From Granulibacter bethesdensis CGDNIH1 (lineage in GTDB: Bacteria; Pseudomonadota; Alphaproteobacteria; Acetobacterales; Acetobacteraceae), in contig NC_008343.2 in the NCBI RefSeq assembly GCF_000014285.2, forward strand, positions 2,280,501 to 2,344,500: a stretch of DNA of 64,000 nt. The letters run 5' to 3'. Below the pieces are notes generated by a model. The model saw only the letters and a list, made by a program, of their open reading frames with translations, was not told where the DNA came from and ran no database searches. The position numbers and the translations under genes were made by a program. Positions 7,256 through 16,860 of the stretch are shown here, in pieces (the first letter of the stretch is position 1; every line of letters begins with the position of its first letter).

Positions 7256-9077
7256 AGATTGTACAGGCACCCTCATCCGCACGGCTGACCAGACTTCGGA
7301 AATTGCCGAACAATTCTCTTCCAGTGCCGTATGCGCTGGTGGACAGATCATCCCGCACCGGCTCCCGCGCCATGAACGACACGGGGTCTTCCAGCACCTC
7401 CAACCGGCCATGCACGGCATCCAGCCGCAGGCGGTCACCATCGCGGATCAGGGCGATCGGTCCCTCCGCCGCCGCTTCAGGGGTGACATGGATCGCGGCG
7501 GGCACTTTGCCGGATGCGCCCGACAGCCGCCCATCGGTCACCAGCGCCACGCGATGACCACGATCCTGCAACACGCCCAAGGCAGGCATCAGCTTATGCA
7601 GTTCCGGCATACCATTGGCGCGCGGCCCCTGAAACCGCACCACCACGATGACATCACGATCCAGGGCCCCATTTTTGAACGCCTGCTGCATGGCTTCCTG
7701 CGTGTGGAACACCATGGCGGGTGCCTCAATCACGTAACGCTCCGGATGTACCGCCGAGGTCTTGATCACCGCTCGCCCCAACGGCCCTTCCAGCACGCGC
7801 AGGCCACCCGTCTGCGCGAACGGCTCCTCCACCCCGCGCAGCACGGCGGGATCGCCGCTGACCTGCGGGCCATCCTGCCATGTGACTGTGCCGGTCTCCG
7901 GATTCAGCCATGGCTCCGCCACGTAGTGCCGCAGGCCCCGACCCCAGACCGTCTCCACATCTTCATGCAGCAATCCGCCCCGCAACAGGGTGGAGATCAG
8001 GAACGCCATGCCGCCGGCCGCGTGGAAATGGTTCACATCGGCCTGTCCGTTCGGATAAACCCGGCACAATAACGGCACGATTTCAGCCAGATCGGACAAA
8101 TCATCCCAGGTGAGGATAATGCCCGCCGCCCGCGCCATCGCCAGCAGATGAATCGTATGATTGGTAGAGCCGCCTGTTGCATGCAGCCCGACAATTCCGT
8201 TGACGAACACACGCTCATCCAGCATCCGCCCGAGCGGTGTCCAGTTGTCGCCATCGGCCGTCAGGGCCAGCGCCCGCGTGACCGCCTCCCGCGTCAGCCC
8301 GTCCCGCAGCTTCGTGCCGGGATTGACGAAGGAAGCACCGGGCAAATGCAGCCCCATGATCTCCATCAGCATCTGGTTGGTATTGGCCGTGCCATAAAAA
8401 GTGCAGGTGCCGGGACCGTGATACGATTCACTCTCCGAGACCAGCAGCGCATCACGCCCCACCTTGCCCTCGGCATAAAGCTGCCGCACACGGGCCTTTT
8501 CACTGTTGGGAAGCCCCGTGGTCATCGGACCTGCCGGAATGAACACCACCGGCAGATGACCAAAGGACAACGCCCCGATCAGCAGGCCCGGCACGATCTT
8601 GTCACACACCCCCAGACACACCGCCGCATCGAAGGTCTGGTGCGACAGCGCAATCGCCGTGGAAAGCGCGATCACGTCGCGAGAAAACAGGGATAGCTCC
8701 ATCCCGTCCTCCCCCTGCGTCACACCATCACACATGGCCGGCACGCCTCCCGCCACCTGAGCTGTCGCTCCGGCAATCCGTGCAGCCTCACGGATCAGGT
8801 CGGGATAGGTCTCGTAAGGCTGATGCGCCGACAGCATGTCATTATACGCCGTCACGATACCGAGATTAGGTGCTTGCCCCTGCGTCATCACCTGCTTGTC
8901 GGTATGGGTGCAGGCCGCATAAGCATGAGCCAGATTGGCACAGCCCATTTTTTGGCGAGGCCGTTTCCGCGCCGCATCGGCAAGACGGTCCAGATAGGCC
9001 CGACGGGTCTCACGGCTCCGTTCGACAATGCGCTCAGTGATCTCCAGCAGACGCGGATGCGGGGTGCCAATTTGCAT
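7248..9077 (-). CDS. edd: Phosphogluconate dehydratase
   Basis: First Entner-Doudoroff enzyme: dehydrates 6-phosphogluconate to 2-keto-3-deoxy-6-phosphogluconate using an iron-sulfur cluster. The 609-residue length is normal for Edd and longer than its relative IlvD. Visible family features are [42 protein letters not shown] and [11 protein letters not shown] (cluster cysteines), [14 protein letters not shown], and [17 protein letters not shown]. It starts 3 bp after the eda stop, so eda-edd form one operon with eda first. The product feeds directly into the neighbouring aldolase, giving pyruvate and glyceraldehyde 3-phosphate. Confidence 0.96.
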   Translation of the reverse strand: MQIGTPHPRLLEITERIVERSRETRRAYLDRLADAARKRPRQKMGCANLAHAYAACTHTDKQVMTQGQAPNLGIVTAYNDMLSAHQPYETYPDLIREAARIAGATAQVAGGVPAMCDGVTQGEDGMELSLFSRDVIALSTAIALSHQTFDAAVCLGVCDKIVPGLLIGALSFGHLPVVFIPAGPMTTGLPNSEKARVRQLYAEGKVGRDALLVSESESYHGPGTCTFYGTANTNQMLMEIMGLHLPGASFVNPGTKLRDGLTREAVTRALALTADGDNWTPLGRMLDERVFVNGIVGLHATGGSTNHTIHLLAMARAAGIILTWDDLSDLAEIVPLLCRVYPNGQADVNHFHAAGGMAFLISTLLRGGLLHEDVETVWGRGLRHYVAEPWLNPETGTVTWQDGPQVSGDPAVLRGVEEPFAQTGGLRVLEGPLGRAVIKTSAVHPERYVIEAPAMVFHTQEAMQQAFKNGALDRDVIVVVRFQGPRANGMPELHKLMPALGVLQDRGHRVALVTDGRLSGASGKVPAAIHVTPEAAAEGPIALIRDGDRLRLDAVHGRLEVLEDPVSFMAREPVRDDLSTSAYGTGRELFGNFRSLVSRADEGACTILT

Positions 9078-9080
9078 ATT

Positions 9081-9740
9081 TTATGCTCCCTGCCCGCCCG
9101 GGTTTCTCAACGCACTGACACGGGCCGCGCTGCGTGACGCTTTCGCGGTGATCGCATCCCACGCCCCGGCCTCGATCTCGGCCGGCGTGGCCAGCCATGA
9201 GCCGCCGATGGCCACCACATTGGGCAGCGACAGCCATGCCTCGATCCCGTCCTCGGAAATGCCACCGGTGGGGCAGAAACGTGCCTCCGGGAATGGACCA
9301 CCCAGCGCCTTGAGCGTCGCCATCCCGCCCGGCTCGGCAGGAAACAGCTTGGCAGCGCTGAAGCCGCGCTCGATACAGGCCATCAGCTCCGACGCGGTGC
9401 GGATACCGGGGACAAAGGGGAGGTCGGTCTCTGCCGCCGCATCCAGCAGAACCGGCGTCGCACCGGGGCTGAACGCAAAGCGCAATCCCAGTTTACGAGC
9501 CGTTTCCAGCTCGGCAGGGGTGGTGACGGTGCCGAGACCTACCACCGCCTCCGGCACTTCCTGCGCGATCACACGGGCGGCATCGAGGCCCGCTTTCGTT
9601 CGCAAGGTGACCTCCAGCATCCTGATCCCACCCGCCACCAGAGCACGGGCCAGCGGAACCGCATCCGCCACATTTCCAATCATCAGCACCGGAATAATCC
9701 CGGCTGTCTGCATCAGGGATGCAGGCGTTTCCTGTGTCAT
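9081..9740 (-). CDS. eda: KDPG/KHG aldolase
   Basis: Class I aldolase that splits 2-keto-3-deoxy-6-phosphogluconate; it can also act on 4-hydroxy-2-oxoglutarate. From the ATG at 9740 (preceded by GGAGGGGAAGAAAAC) it has 219 residues. The (beta/alpha)8 barrel shows IPVLMIGNVADAVPLARAL, the catalytic MLEVTLRTKAGL (Glu and Arg), GLGTVTTPAEL, and GIRTASEL. The Schiff-base segment reads AAKLFPAEPGG, with Lys in the expected place, and the phosphate-binding segment FCPTGGISED follows. The frame is open 27 codons further upstream but without a ribosome site. It is the first gene of the eda-edd operon. Confidence 0.96.
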   Translation of the reverse strand: MTQETPASLMQTAGIIPVLMIGNVADAVPLARALVAGGIRMLEVTLRTKAGLDAARVIAQEVPEAVVGLGTVTTPAELETARKLGLRFAFSPGATPVLLDAAAETDLPFVPGIRTASELMACIERGFSAAKLFPAEPGGMATLKALGGPFPEARFCPTGGISEDGIEAWLSLPNVVAIGGSWLATPAEIEAGAWDAITAKASRSAARVSALRNPGGQGA

Positions 9741-9889
9741 GTTTTCTTCCCCTCCAGAAATACCCATGCCAAAGTCCGGTTTCATGCGGCTGGCGGATCC
9801 TCTCCTCGACAGGCCATGCAAGGATCATGCTGCCCCCGCACGCATCCCCCATTTGCATCTCCTGGCACCTTCGCCCGATCCTGCTGGAA

Positions 9890-10666
9890 TCATCCCACGC
9901 CGACCCGCATCAGCCTGCCCCCCTCCTGCCGCAACCAGGCCGTCGCCTGCGCACGATAGGGGGTCAGTTGTACACAAAGCGCCCAGAAATCAGCGCTGTG
10001 ATTCATATGTTTCAGATGGGCGGTCTCATGGCCCGCCACATAATCCTGAACATAGGGCGGTGCCATGATCAGCCGCCAGCTATAAGCGATGCTGCCATCC
10101 GGCGCACAACTGCCCCAGCGCGACACTGTATCCTTGATGGAAACGCGACGCGGCTTCAACCCGGCAGCAGCCGCCTTGGCCAACGTCAAAGTCGAGAAAC
10201 GCTTCTGTGCCTCCCGCCGCAGCCAATCCTGCACACGGCGCTTCAGAAACGCGGGATCACCGCTGACATGCAGCGTTTCGCCCTCCAGCCGCACCACGCC
10301 ACGCGCCTGCCCGTCATGGCAGATGACCACCTCCCTGCCATTGAACGGTATTGTCGCGCCGTTCTGAAATAAAAGAGGCGGCGGCAGCATCGCCAGTTTT
10401 TCTTCCACCCACTCCGCATGGCGATAGAGCAGTTCCAGACCGGCCTTACGGCCGACACGGCCCGGCAAGGTCAGCACCGCATGGCCGCGCCGTGCATCAA
10501 TACGCAGACTGATCCGCCGCGCCCGTACATTGCGGCGCCATAAGACAGGCACAGGCAAGCCGCCCGGCAGAGTTTCCGTCACGATAATGGCCGCAGAGGA
10601 AGCATCCAACCGCTCCGGTGCCGCCACCGGGCCAGCCGGTTTCGTCCGAAACAGCGGCAGCCTCAT
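9890..10666 (-). CDS. YgjP-like (DUF45) zinc metallopeptidase family protein
   Basis: Soluble protein of 258 residues in the YgjP/WssA metallopeptidase group. The C-terminal half contains [21 protein letters not shown] and the zinc motif [17 protein letters not shown]: HExxH followed by a downstream His. The N-terminal region has [19 protein letters not shown], the beta-rich part usual for the family. Its start overlaps the preceding YcgN-like gene by four bases, so the two are co-transcribed. Substrates are not known for the family in general. Confidence 0.85.
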   Translation of the reverse strand: MRLPLFRTKPAGPVAAPERLDASSAAIIVTETLPGGLPVPVLWRRNVRARRISLRIDARRGHAVLTLPGRVGRKAGLELLYRHAEWVEEKLAMLPPPLLFQNGATIPFNGREVVICHDGQARGVVRLEGETLHVSGDPAFLKRRVQDWLRREAQKRFSTLTLAKAAAAGLKPRRVSIKDTVSRWGSCAPDGSIAYSWRLIMAPPYVQDYVAGHETAHLKHMNHSADFWALCVQLTPYRAQATAWLRQEGGRLMRVGVG

Positions 10667-11163
10667 GACTCATCGGCCGTCTTGCCTGCCGGCTCCTGCC
10701 GGGGGCGGCGTGGACGGGGAAAACGACCGGGCCAGGAGACGATGTAATCCTCCAGCGGCCCGGCCTCCCGCTCATCAATCGCGCGGCCACGTACTGAAAT
10801 GCCCGCCTGATGCACCGTCTCCGGATCGCCGGAGACCAGAGGATGCCACCAGGGCAGATCCTTGCCGTTGAGCACAATCCGATAGGCACAGCTCGGCGGC
10901 AGCCAGTCGATCTCCGCGACCAGAGCGGGGGTCAGGCTGATGCAGTCCGGCACCTTGCGAAATCGGGTGGCATAGCTGGTGCAACGGCAGCTTTGTGTAT
11001 CCAGCAGACGGCAGGATACATTGGTGAAAGCCAGTTCCTCCGTCTCCTCATCCCTCAGCTTATGCAGGCAGCAGCGCCCGCAACCATCACACAAGCTTTC
11101 CCATTCCTCACGGGTCAGCTCGGTCAGGTGTTTGGTTTTCCAGAAAGGAAGGGCCTCAGTCAT
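10663..11163 (-). CDS. YcgN-like cysteine-cluster protein (UPF0260)
   Basis: 166-residue cytosolic protein of the YcgN/UPF0260 family. It has the conserved cysteine-rich core: [19 protein letters not shown], then [12 protein letters not shown] and later CISL, which suggests metal or cluster binding. [23 protein letters not shown] is the characteristic C-terminal block. No function is established. The four-base overlap with the YgjP-like gene is seen in the sequence and indicates coupling. Confidence 0.85.
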   Translation of the reverse strand: MTEALPFWKTKHLTELTREEWESLCDGCGRCCLHKLRDEETEELAFTNVSCRLLDTQSCRCTSYATRFRKVPDCISLTPALVAEIDWLPPSCAYRIVLNGKDLPWWHPLVSGDPETVHQAGISVRGRAIDEREAGPLEDYIVSWPGRFPRPRRPRQEPAGKTADES

Positions 11164-11261
11164 AAAACCAGTGATAAAGCCTTCCAGCCCGCACCGGTAG
11201 CCAAAAGAAGCTGATCTCCGCTATCTGTCCCCATGCATCCTCCCGGGCATGCCTTATTTTA

Positions 11262-12077
11262 TCAGCGCGGCGGGGGCAGGGTCTGCTGCTGAACCGGTGC
11301 CAGTCTGGTAGGGCCGCCCGTTACCGGGGCAGGCGCATAGGCTGGCTCCTGCGTCTGGGTCGGCTGCCCGGCCGCAACAGGCGCGGCGGCTGCCTGACCT
11401 GGCGTGCCATAGCGCGCAAGGATGGTGCGCAGCGGGTCGGCGCCGGGATTATTGACCTGCATCTGGATCACAATCTGCCGGGCGGCCAGAGCCTGTCCGT
11501 AATAGGCGCGGTTGGCATCCGTATCGGTGGTCAGGAAAGTCCCGTTCAGCGCGACGCTTCCGAACAGACCACGGGATTTGGAGAACCCGATAATATCCGC
11601 CCGCAATGCGGCAGTCACATCACCCTCTACCCCCGCTCCGAACGTCGCCACGGACAGGGAGGCATCGCCGCCGAACTTGAACTGCTTGTCCATGATCGCG
11701 CTCAAGGCCTTGTCATTCATGATCATGAGCATGATCTGGCTGTCCTGAATCCCGATCTGAAGCCCGAAGCTGACGCTGGACATCGAAAAGAAAGCCGGGG
11801 CAGACCATGATCCGGCCCCATCACGCGCCGACAGGACGCAGCTTGCGCCGGCCCCGCCGAAAATAAAGGCCGCCCGGAAGGATTGCGGGCAGATCATCAC
11901 CGCCCGCGCCCGTTTCAGTGTGTTGATGCGATCACTGGAATGAGCCGGCCCCAGCATGTCCTGCACCGTCAGCGTTGCACGGTCGACAATCGCCTGCTGC
12001 TCGGACTGCGCGTGCGCTTCAGCGGACAAACCAAGGGAAGCCATACCCAGAAACACCGCAAGCACATAGCGTAACAT
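11262..12077 (-). CDS. Secreted/periplasmic lipid-binding SYLF domain protein
   Basis: 271 residues from the ATG at 12077 (ribosome site GGAGATTGCTTG). It begins with a signal peptide (MLRYVLAVFLGMASLGLSAEAHA, cleavage after the last Ala). The SYLF (Ysc84-like) domain covers about residues 35-215, with RARAVMICP, FIFGGAGASCVLSARDG, and FGLQIGIQDSQIMLMIMND near its core. The tail from about 225 on is rich in Pro, Gln, Ala and Thr and probably disordered. In eukaryotic relatives the domain binds phosphoinositides and actin; the bacterial role is unclear. The frame stays open upstream for 91 codons without similarity. Confidence 0.85.
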   Translation of the reverse strand: MLRYVLAVFLGMASLGLSAEAHAQSEQQAIVDRATLTVQDMLGPAHSSDRINTLKRARAVMICPQSFRAAFIFGGAGASCVLSARDGAGSWSAPAFFSMSSVSFGLQIGIQDSQIMLMIMNDKALSAIMDKQFKFGGDASLSVATFGAGVEGDVTAALRADIIGFSKSRGLFGSVALNGTFLTTDTDANRAYYGQALAARQIVIQMQVNNPGADPLRTILARYGTPGQAAAAPVAAGQPTQTQEPAYAPAPVTGGPTRLAPVQQQTLPPPR

Positions 12078-12352
12078 CAAGCAATCTCCGCATCTTAAGA
12101 GACGAAATTGCAGCAGTTTCGCATCTTTTTGGCAAGGTTGGGCCGAATCTCCACCCACCTTCCTGCCTTTTTCAACCAGCGCCGTCATGGGAATGGTAAA
12201 ACCACACATGGCCGAAAGGGACAGAGGTTCGTTTAAAATATGATGGTATCGTGTGCAGTAATAATTCCAAGAGCGAGAAATCTGTTTTAATCTGGCTGCA
12301 ATGAACCTTTTATTCTCCGTCGGGCGGCACGTTGTTGCCGATGCAGGCAACC

Positions 12353-13423
12353 ATGCCAGACAGTATCCCCATGCCTGATCCGCAGCGGTCCTTTCTGCGA
12401 CGTGCGCACGCCGCCATGCGGGACGACTGGTCCGGCAGCACCGGTTCTGCGCCCGCTGTTCCGACCCTGCCCGGACTGCCGAAATTCCATCAGGCCAGCC
12501 TGCTGGTAGTCGGCGATGTCATGATGGATGAATACATCAGTGGACCGATGCGGGATGGCTTGCAGGAACCGTCCCTGCGCGTACTGCGCGCTGATGAGGA
12601 AATGGCCGTTCCGGGAGGAGCCGGCACTGTGCTGCGCTGCCTGACCGCGCTTGGGGCCGCTGTCGCCTTTGTGTCGCTGGTCGGTGATGACCAGACCGGC
12701 TCCGACCTCACCGGGCTGGTCGGCAGCCAACCCGGTGTAGAGCCCTGGCTGCTGGTTGAGGGCGGCCGTATCACAACCCGCAAAACCCGCTATATGGCGG
12801 ATGGTCAGCAAATTCTGCGCGTTGATCGTGAAATCCGCGAGGATATTCAGGATCGGCTGAGTGACAGGCTTCTACGGATTGCCCGCGATGCCATGGCCGC
12901 AACCTCGATTACCGTACTGGCCGATTACGGGAACGGCCTGCTGTCCGGTCCGGTGATTTCCGGTATTTCGCTGGCTGCCCGCGCGGCAGGCCGTCCGCTG
13001 GTGGTCGCCCCCAGCCTTGGCCGCTCTGTGCTGTTTGCCGGGGCTGATATTATCGTCCCCGGCAGACGCGAATTATCTCATGCCACCGGGCTGGCCTGCG
13101 AAACGCCCGAGCAGGTCGAAATTGCCGCAGCCGAATTGCGGGCACGGTTCGGGCATCGTGCCGTTATGGCCCTGCGACAGGATGGCGGCCTGACTTTGGC
13201 AGATGAATCCGGAACCCGGACCCTTGACACCATTGCGGGGGAAAAAGCCCGCCTGTCTGGCGTGACAGAAGCCGTCGTGGCAACCGTCAGTGCGGCGCTG
13301 GCCGCTGGCTGCGCCATCGAACGCGCAGCGGAACTTGGCAATATCGCCGCCGGTCTGACTGCCACACGCCTCCGTCCCACCACCGTGCCGCAACCTGCCG
13401 AGCTGGCCGCTGCCATAGCCTGA
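12353..13423 (+). CDS. HldE-like PfkB-family kinase homologue, probably catalytically altered
   Basis: Resembles the N-terminal heptose-7-phosphate kinase domain of HldE. SLLVVGDVMMDEYISGPM near the N-terminus and the segment YMADGQQILRVDRE correspond well. The catalytic parts are degraded: the usual VDPK reads VAPS, VTPN reads VPGR, and the C-terminal GAGD anion-hole/base motif reads GVTE (at SGVTEAVVATVSAALAAG). The PGGA of the substrate loop persists, but the following N is lost (PGGAGTVL). The start is uncertain: ATGs exist at 12341, 12353 and 12371; 12353 has AGG five bases upstream. It is convergent with mmcB. Either a pseudokinase or a kinase with shifted chemistry; no nucleotidyltransferase domain is fused to it. 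Confidence 0.75.
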   Translation: MPDSIPMPDPQRSFLRRAHAAMRDDWSGSTGSAPAVPTLPGLPKFHQASLLVVGDVMMDEYISGPMRDGLQEPSLRVLRADEEMAVPGGAGTVLRCLTALGAAVAFVSLVGDDQTGSDLTGLVGSQPGVEPWLLVEGGRITTRKTRYMADGQQILRVDREIREDIQDRLSDRLLRIARDAMAATSITVLADYGNGLLSGPVISGISLAARAAGRPLVVAPSLGRSVLFAGADIIVPGRRELSHATGLACETPEQVEIAAAELRARFGHRAVMALRQDGGLTLADESGTRTLDTIAGEKARLSGVTEAVVATVSAALAAGCAIERAAELGNIAAGLTATRLRPTTVPQPAELAAAIA

Positions 13424-13435
13424 CGCGGAACCCCG

Positions 13436-13906
13436 CTATTCCACCAGATGGGCCGCCATGAGAGAGGAGCGCAAATCAGGGTCCAGTGCGGCTGCCAGTC
13501 TGCCAGCAGCCAGACGCGCATAGGTCAATGTCAGACTGCGGCGCCGGGCCGGCGCCATGGCCCTGCCTTCCTGTGCAGGGCGGATGATTTCCGCACCATG
13601 GCTGTCAGCCACGATGATCCCGACATCGTCCGGCAGCAAAGAAAGCGGAAAATCGAGATCGACCGCAAAAAACAGGGCATCCGCATAAGCGTGATACTCT
13701 CGCCACTTGCGATCCGTCATGAAATCGCGGCTGCCGGACTTGATTTCAATACAGACAAAGCTGCCGTCACCGCGCAGGGCCAGAATATCGGCCCGACGGC
13801 CATTGGGTAGCGGAACCTCATGCAGGGCGGCCCAACCAAGCATAGCGCAAAGCCGTCCCAACTGACGACGAATATGCGCGGCCCGTAAAGGAAAGCTTAA
13901 CTCCAC
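13436..13906 (-). CDS. mmcB: MmcB family DNA repair protein
   Basis: 156-residue protein of the alphaproteobacterial MmcB family, known in Caulobacter as a mitomycin-C resistance factor. The core GRRADILALRGDGSFVCIEI followed by KSGSRDFMTDRKW has the layout of a PD-(D/E)xK nuclease-like fold (Asp, then E-x-K). It ends 12 bp from the convergent kinase-like gene. The DNA-repair role is from family knowledge. Confidence 0.85.
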   Translation of the reverse strand: MELSFPLRAAHIRRQLGRLCAMLGWAALHEVPLPNGRRADILALRGDGSFVCIEIKSGSRDFMTDRKWREYHAYADALFFAVDLDFPLSLLPDDVGIIVADSHGAEIIRPAQEGRAMAPARRRSLTLTYARLAAGRLAAALDPDLRSSLMAAHLVE

Positions 13907-13983
13907 CCTGCCAAAATATCCCCCTTCCCTGATGGAGAGAAGAGGGTTTTTCTTTTGTTCCTCACCCCGAAGGACCGCCCGCT

Positions 13984-15012
13984 TTACCCGATGCGGCTGA
14001 TCAGAGCCTGTGTCAGTTCCCTGGTTTTGGCGGTTCCCCCCAGATCAGGGGTACGGATGCCATCCTCCAGGGTCGTGATACGGATGGCATTACGCAACCT
14101 GGTTGCCAGATCAGTCTTGCCGACATGGTCCAGCATCATAGCCGCCGCCAGCATCAGCGCCAGCGGATTGGCGATTCCTTTACCGGCGATGTCGGGGGCC
14201 GAGCCATGGACCGCTTCGAAAATCGCTGCCTGCTTGCCGATATTTCCGCCCGGGGCAAGACCAAGCCCACCGATCAGCCCGGCAATCAGATCAGACAGAA
14301 TATCGCCGAACAGATTGGTTGTGACGATGACATCGAAGCGACCGGGATCGAGTACCAACTGCATCGCGCAGGCATCGACGATTCTTTCCTCGAAAGCGAT
14401 ACGGCCCTCATATTCCTTGGCGATTTCCTTGCCTGCCTCCAGAAAGATACCGGTCAGCGCCTTCAGGATATTCGCCTTGTGGACCAGCGTGACCTTCTTG
14501 CGGCCATTCTGCATCGCGTATTCAAAGGCGTAGCGAATAATCCGGTGACAGCCCGTGCGGGTGTTGAAGCCCGCACACATCGCTACGGCATGGGGGTCGT
14601 CACCAATCGGCATATAATGCTCGAACGCGGCATAGAAACCATCGAGATTCTCGCGGATCAGGGTGATATCGACATTCTCGAACCGTCCACCCGGGATCAG
14701 GGTCAGCGCAGGGCGAACATTGGCGAACAGTTCGAATTCCTTGCGGAGCTGCACGTTGACCGAGCGGTATCCACCGCCCGTGGGAGTCGTCAGCGGACCT
14801 TTAAGCGCCAGCTTGTTATGATGAATACTCTGGATCGTTTCACGGGGCAGCGGATCACCCACCCGGGCGATAGCCGCCATACCGGCATATTGAGAGTCCC
14901 ATTCAAACGGAGAACCGAGAGCGTCCAGCACGCTGACGACAGACTCGACAATCTCGGGACCAATGCCATCGCCCGGAATGAGGGTGGCCGGGATTTTGGT
15001 AGTCTGGCTCAT
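13984..15012 (-). CDS. NAD-dependent isocitrate dehydrogenase (beta-decarboxylating dehydrogenase family)
   Basis: 342-residue oxidoreductase of the isocitrate/isopropylmalate dehydrogenase family. Visible are LIPGDGIGPEIVESVV, the substrate-binding RENLDGFYAAFEH, the catalytic region KVTLVHKANILK with Lys, the metal site NLFGDILSDLIAGLIGGLG and VHGSAPDIAGKGIANP. The KAN context and NAD-type substrate loop resemble the short NAD-linked isocitrate dehydrogenase of acetic-acid bacteria, but tartrate or homoisocitrate specificity cannot be excluded. The ATG at 15012 follows AGGAGAGCAGGCGA. Downstream of the symporter gene on the same strand. Confidence 0.85.
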   Translation of the reverse strand: MSQTTKIPATLIPGDGIGPEIVESVVSVLDALGSPFEWDSQYAGMAAIARVGDPLPRETIQSIHHNKLALKGPLTTPTGGGYRSVNVQLRKEFELFANVRPALTLIPGGRFENVDITLIRENLDGFYAAFEHYMPIGDDPHAVAMCAGFNTRTGCHRIIRYAFEYAMQNGRKKVTLVHKANILKALTGIFLEAGKEIAKEYEGRIAFEERIVDACAMQLVLDPGRFDVIVTTNLFGDILSDLIAGLIGGLGLAPGGNIGKQAAIFEAVHGSAPDIAGKGIANPLALMLAAAMMLDHVGKTDLATRLRNAIRITTLEDGIRTPDLGGTAKTRELTQALISRIG

Positions 15013-15087
15013 TCGCCTGCTCTCCTGCACGTCCGTGACGGGCGATTGTACCAGAAGGCATGCAAAGGGGAATGACCGGGAGGTAAT

Positions 15088-16593
15088 CTAGGCCGTCTCT
15101 TCCTCCAACACGCTCAAATCCTGCGTGTGCTCCGGCCCTTTCAAGGCGAAGATTGCGGAAAACAGGGTCGATGCCGCAATATTCAAAATCAACGCATAGA
15201 CCGCCGCATAGCCCGGAATCGTCCAGCTACCCAGATGTAATCCGTATGTGGCGCCCTTGAAGCCGGTTTCCGCCACCATCCATGTGCCTGATACGATTCC
15301 CACAGCCCATCCGGCCAGCAAAGGCCAGGAACGGAAGAAACGACTGTAAAGCCCCAGAAAGATCGGGGGTGCCGTCTGAATGATCCAGACCCCACCCAGC
15401 AGTTGCAACTGGATCGCGTAATCTTTCGGCATGAAAATGATGAACACCAGCGCACCAAGCTTCACCAGCATGGAAACGAATTTCGCGATCCCTGCTTCCT
15501 CGGCATCGGTGCAATTGGGACGCAGGAACTCCCGCCAGACATTGCGGGTGAAAATGGCCGCCGTCGCGATAGACATGATCGCTGCCGGCACCAATGCCCC
15601 GATGGCAATGGCCGCAAACGCCACGCCGACAAACCAGGAGGGAAAGGATGCCTTGAACAGCTCCGGCACCGAAAGCTGGGGTGAAACAGTCAGTCCGACA
15701 GCAATCGCCATGAAACCGAGCAAAGCCAACAGTGCCAGCGTAAAGGAATAGGCCGGCAGGATTGCCGCATTGCGCCGGATAGCATCCGGACTGCTGGCAC
15801 TGAGCACCCCGGTCAGAGAGTGCGGATACAGGAACAAGGCGATCGCCGAACCGAGCGCCAGAGTGGCGTAAACACTCCAGTCTCCCAGAGAGTCCGGGCC
15901 CGGCGTTGCCAGCAGCAGTTTCTGCGACGGGATATGCGCGAAAATCTGCCCGAACCCACCCAGATGCATCGGCACGATAATCGCGGCTGCAAAGACTGTG
16001 ATGTAGATCAGCAGATCCTTGACCACTGCAATCATCGCCGGGGCACGCAGGCCCGATGTATATGTGAAAGCGGCCAGGATCAGAAACGCGATGATCAATG
16101 GCATATCGCCCCACAAGCCAGTGCCGTGAAAACCGAGCGCACCGATCACGACCTCCATACCGACAAGCTGAAGCGCGATATAAGGCATAGTGGCCAACAA
16201 GCCGGTTATCGCGACCGCCAGAGACAGCCATCGATTACCGAAACGTCCCCGCACAAAATCAGCAGCGGTGGTGTAGCCCTGTCGATGCGCCACCGTCCAA
16301 AGCCGTGGGAATACCAGATAAAGGATCGGGTAGATCAGAATAGTGTAGGGAATGGCGAAAAAGCCCATCGCGCCCTTGCCATACATGAAGGCCGGGACCG
16401 CGATGAAAGTATAGGCCGTATAGAGATCACCCCCCAGCAGAAACCAGGTTACGAAGGTTCCGAAACGCCTCCCCCCCAGGCTCCATTCATGGAGTTGATT
16501 GAGATCCCCCGCCCGCCAGCGGGCCGCGGCAAATCCCAGCAGTGTCACGAATATGAACAGGCCTATGAAAATGCCTGTCGCAACCCAATCCAT
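15088..16593 (-). CDS. Sodium:solute symporter family permease, monocarboxylate (MctP)-type
   Basis: 501-residue polytopic transporter with about 13 hydrophobic helices, in the SSS family. Family features are the N-terminal LHEWSLGGRRFGTFVTWFLLGGDLYTAYTF, the GYTTAADFVRGRFGNRWLSL loop, and SLTGVLSASSPDAIRRNA in the middle. It is followed 15 bp upstream by a DUF3311 gene, the usual partner of MctP-like lactate/pyruvate/acetate permeases, which supports a short-chain organic acid as substrate. The exact substrate is not resolvable from sequence. Confidence 0.85.
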   Translation of the reverse strand: MDWVATGIFIGLFIFVTLLGFAAARWRAGDLNQLHEWSLGGRRFGTFVTWFLLGGDLYTAYTFIAVPAFMYGKGAMGFFAIPYTILIYPILYLVFPRLWTVAHRQGYTTAADFVRGRFGNRWLSLAVAITGLLATMPYIALQLVGMEVVIGALGFHGTGLWGDMPLIIAFLILAAFTYTSGLRAPAMIAVVKDLLIYITVFAAAIIVPMHLGGFGQIFAHIPSQKLLLATPGPDSLGDWSVYATLALGSAIALFLYPHSLTGVLSASSPDAIRRNAAILPAYSFTLALLALLGFMAIAVGLTVSPQLSVPELFKASFPSWFVGVAFAAIAIGALVPAAIMSIATAAIFTRNVWREFLRPNCTDAEEAGIAKFVSMLVKLGALVFIIFMPKDYAIQLQLLGGVWIIQTAPPIFLGLYSRFFRSWPLLAGWAVGIVSGTWMVAETGFKGATYGLHLGSWTIPGYAAVYALILNIAASTLFSAIFALKGPEHTQDLSVLEEETA

Positions 16594-16608
16594 CTTACGG
16601 CATCTTTC

Positions 16609-16857
16609 TCAGTGATCAGCCTTATGATCGGCTACGTGCTCGGCACGATATACGATGGCCGCCAAAATCGCGGTGATGAACACCCAAGCCGTCTGATACC
16701 AGTAAAAAAACGGCACCCCACCAAGGGATGGCTCGATCCGGTTGTAAAACGGAACCGCCAGCATGGCGACAAAGGGCAGCAAAAACAGAAGACGAACAGG
16801 ATGCGCACGATGCCGAACAGGCTTGCTCGACGGAGTGAGGGCAGAAGGCTTGGTCAT
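16609..16857 (-). CDS. DUF3311 small membrane protein, symporter partner
   Basis: 82 residues with two predicted membrane helices (about residues 23-41 and 52-70): LLFLLPFVAMLAVPFYNRIEP then GVPFFYWYQTAWVFI. This is the DUF3311 pattern. It precedes the symporter by 15 bp and follows the ferritin-like gene by 3 bp on the same strand, so all three are probably one transcript. It is thought to assist the permease; that is inferred from consistent pairing. Confidence 0.85.
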   Translation of the reverse strand: MTKPSALTPSSKPVRHRAHPVRLLFLLPFVAMLAVPFYNRIEPSLGGVPFFYWYQTAWVFITAILAAIVYRAEHVADHKADH

Positions 16858-16860
16858 TGA

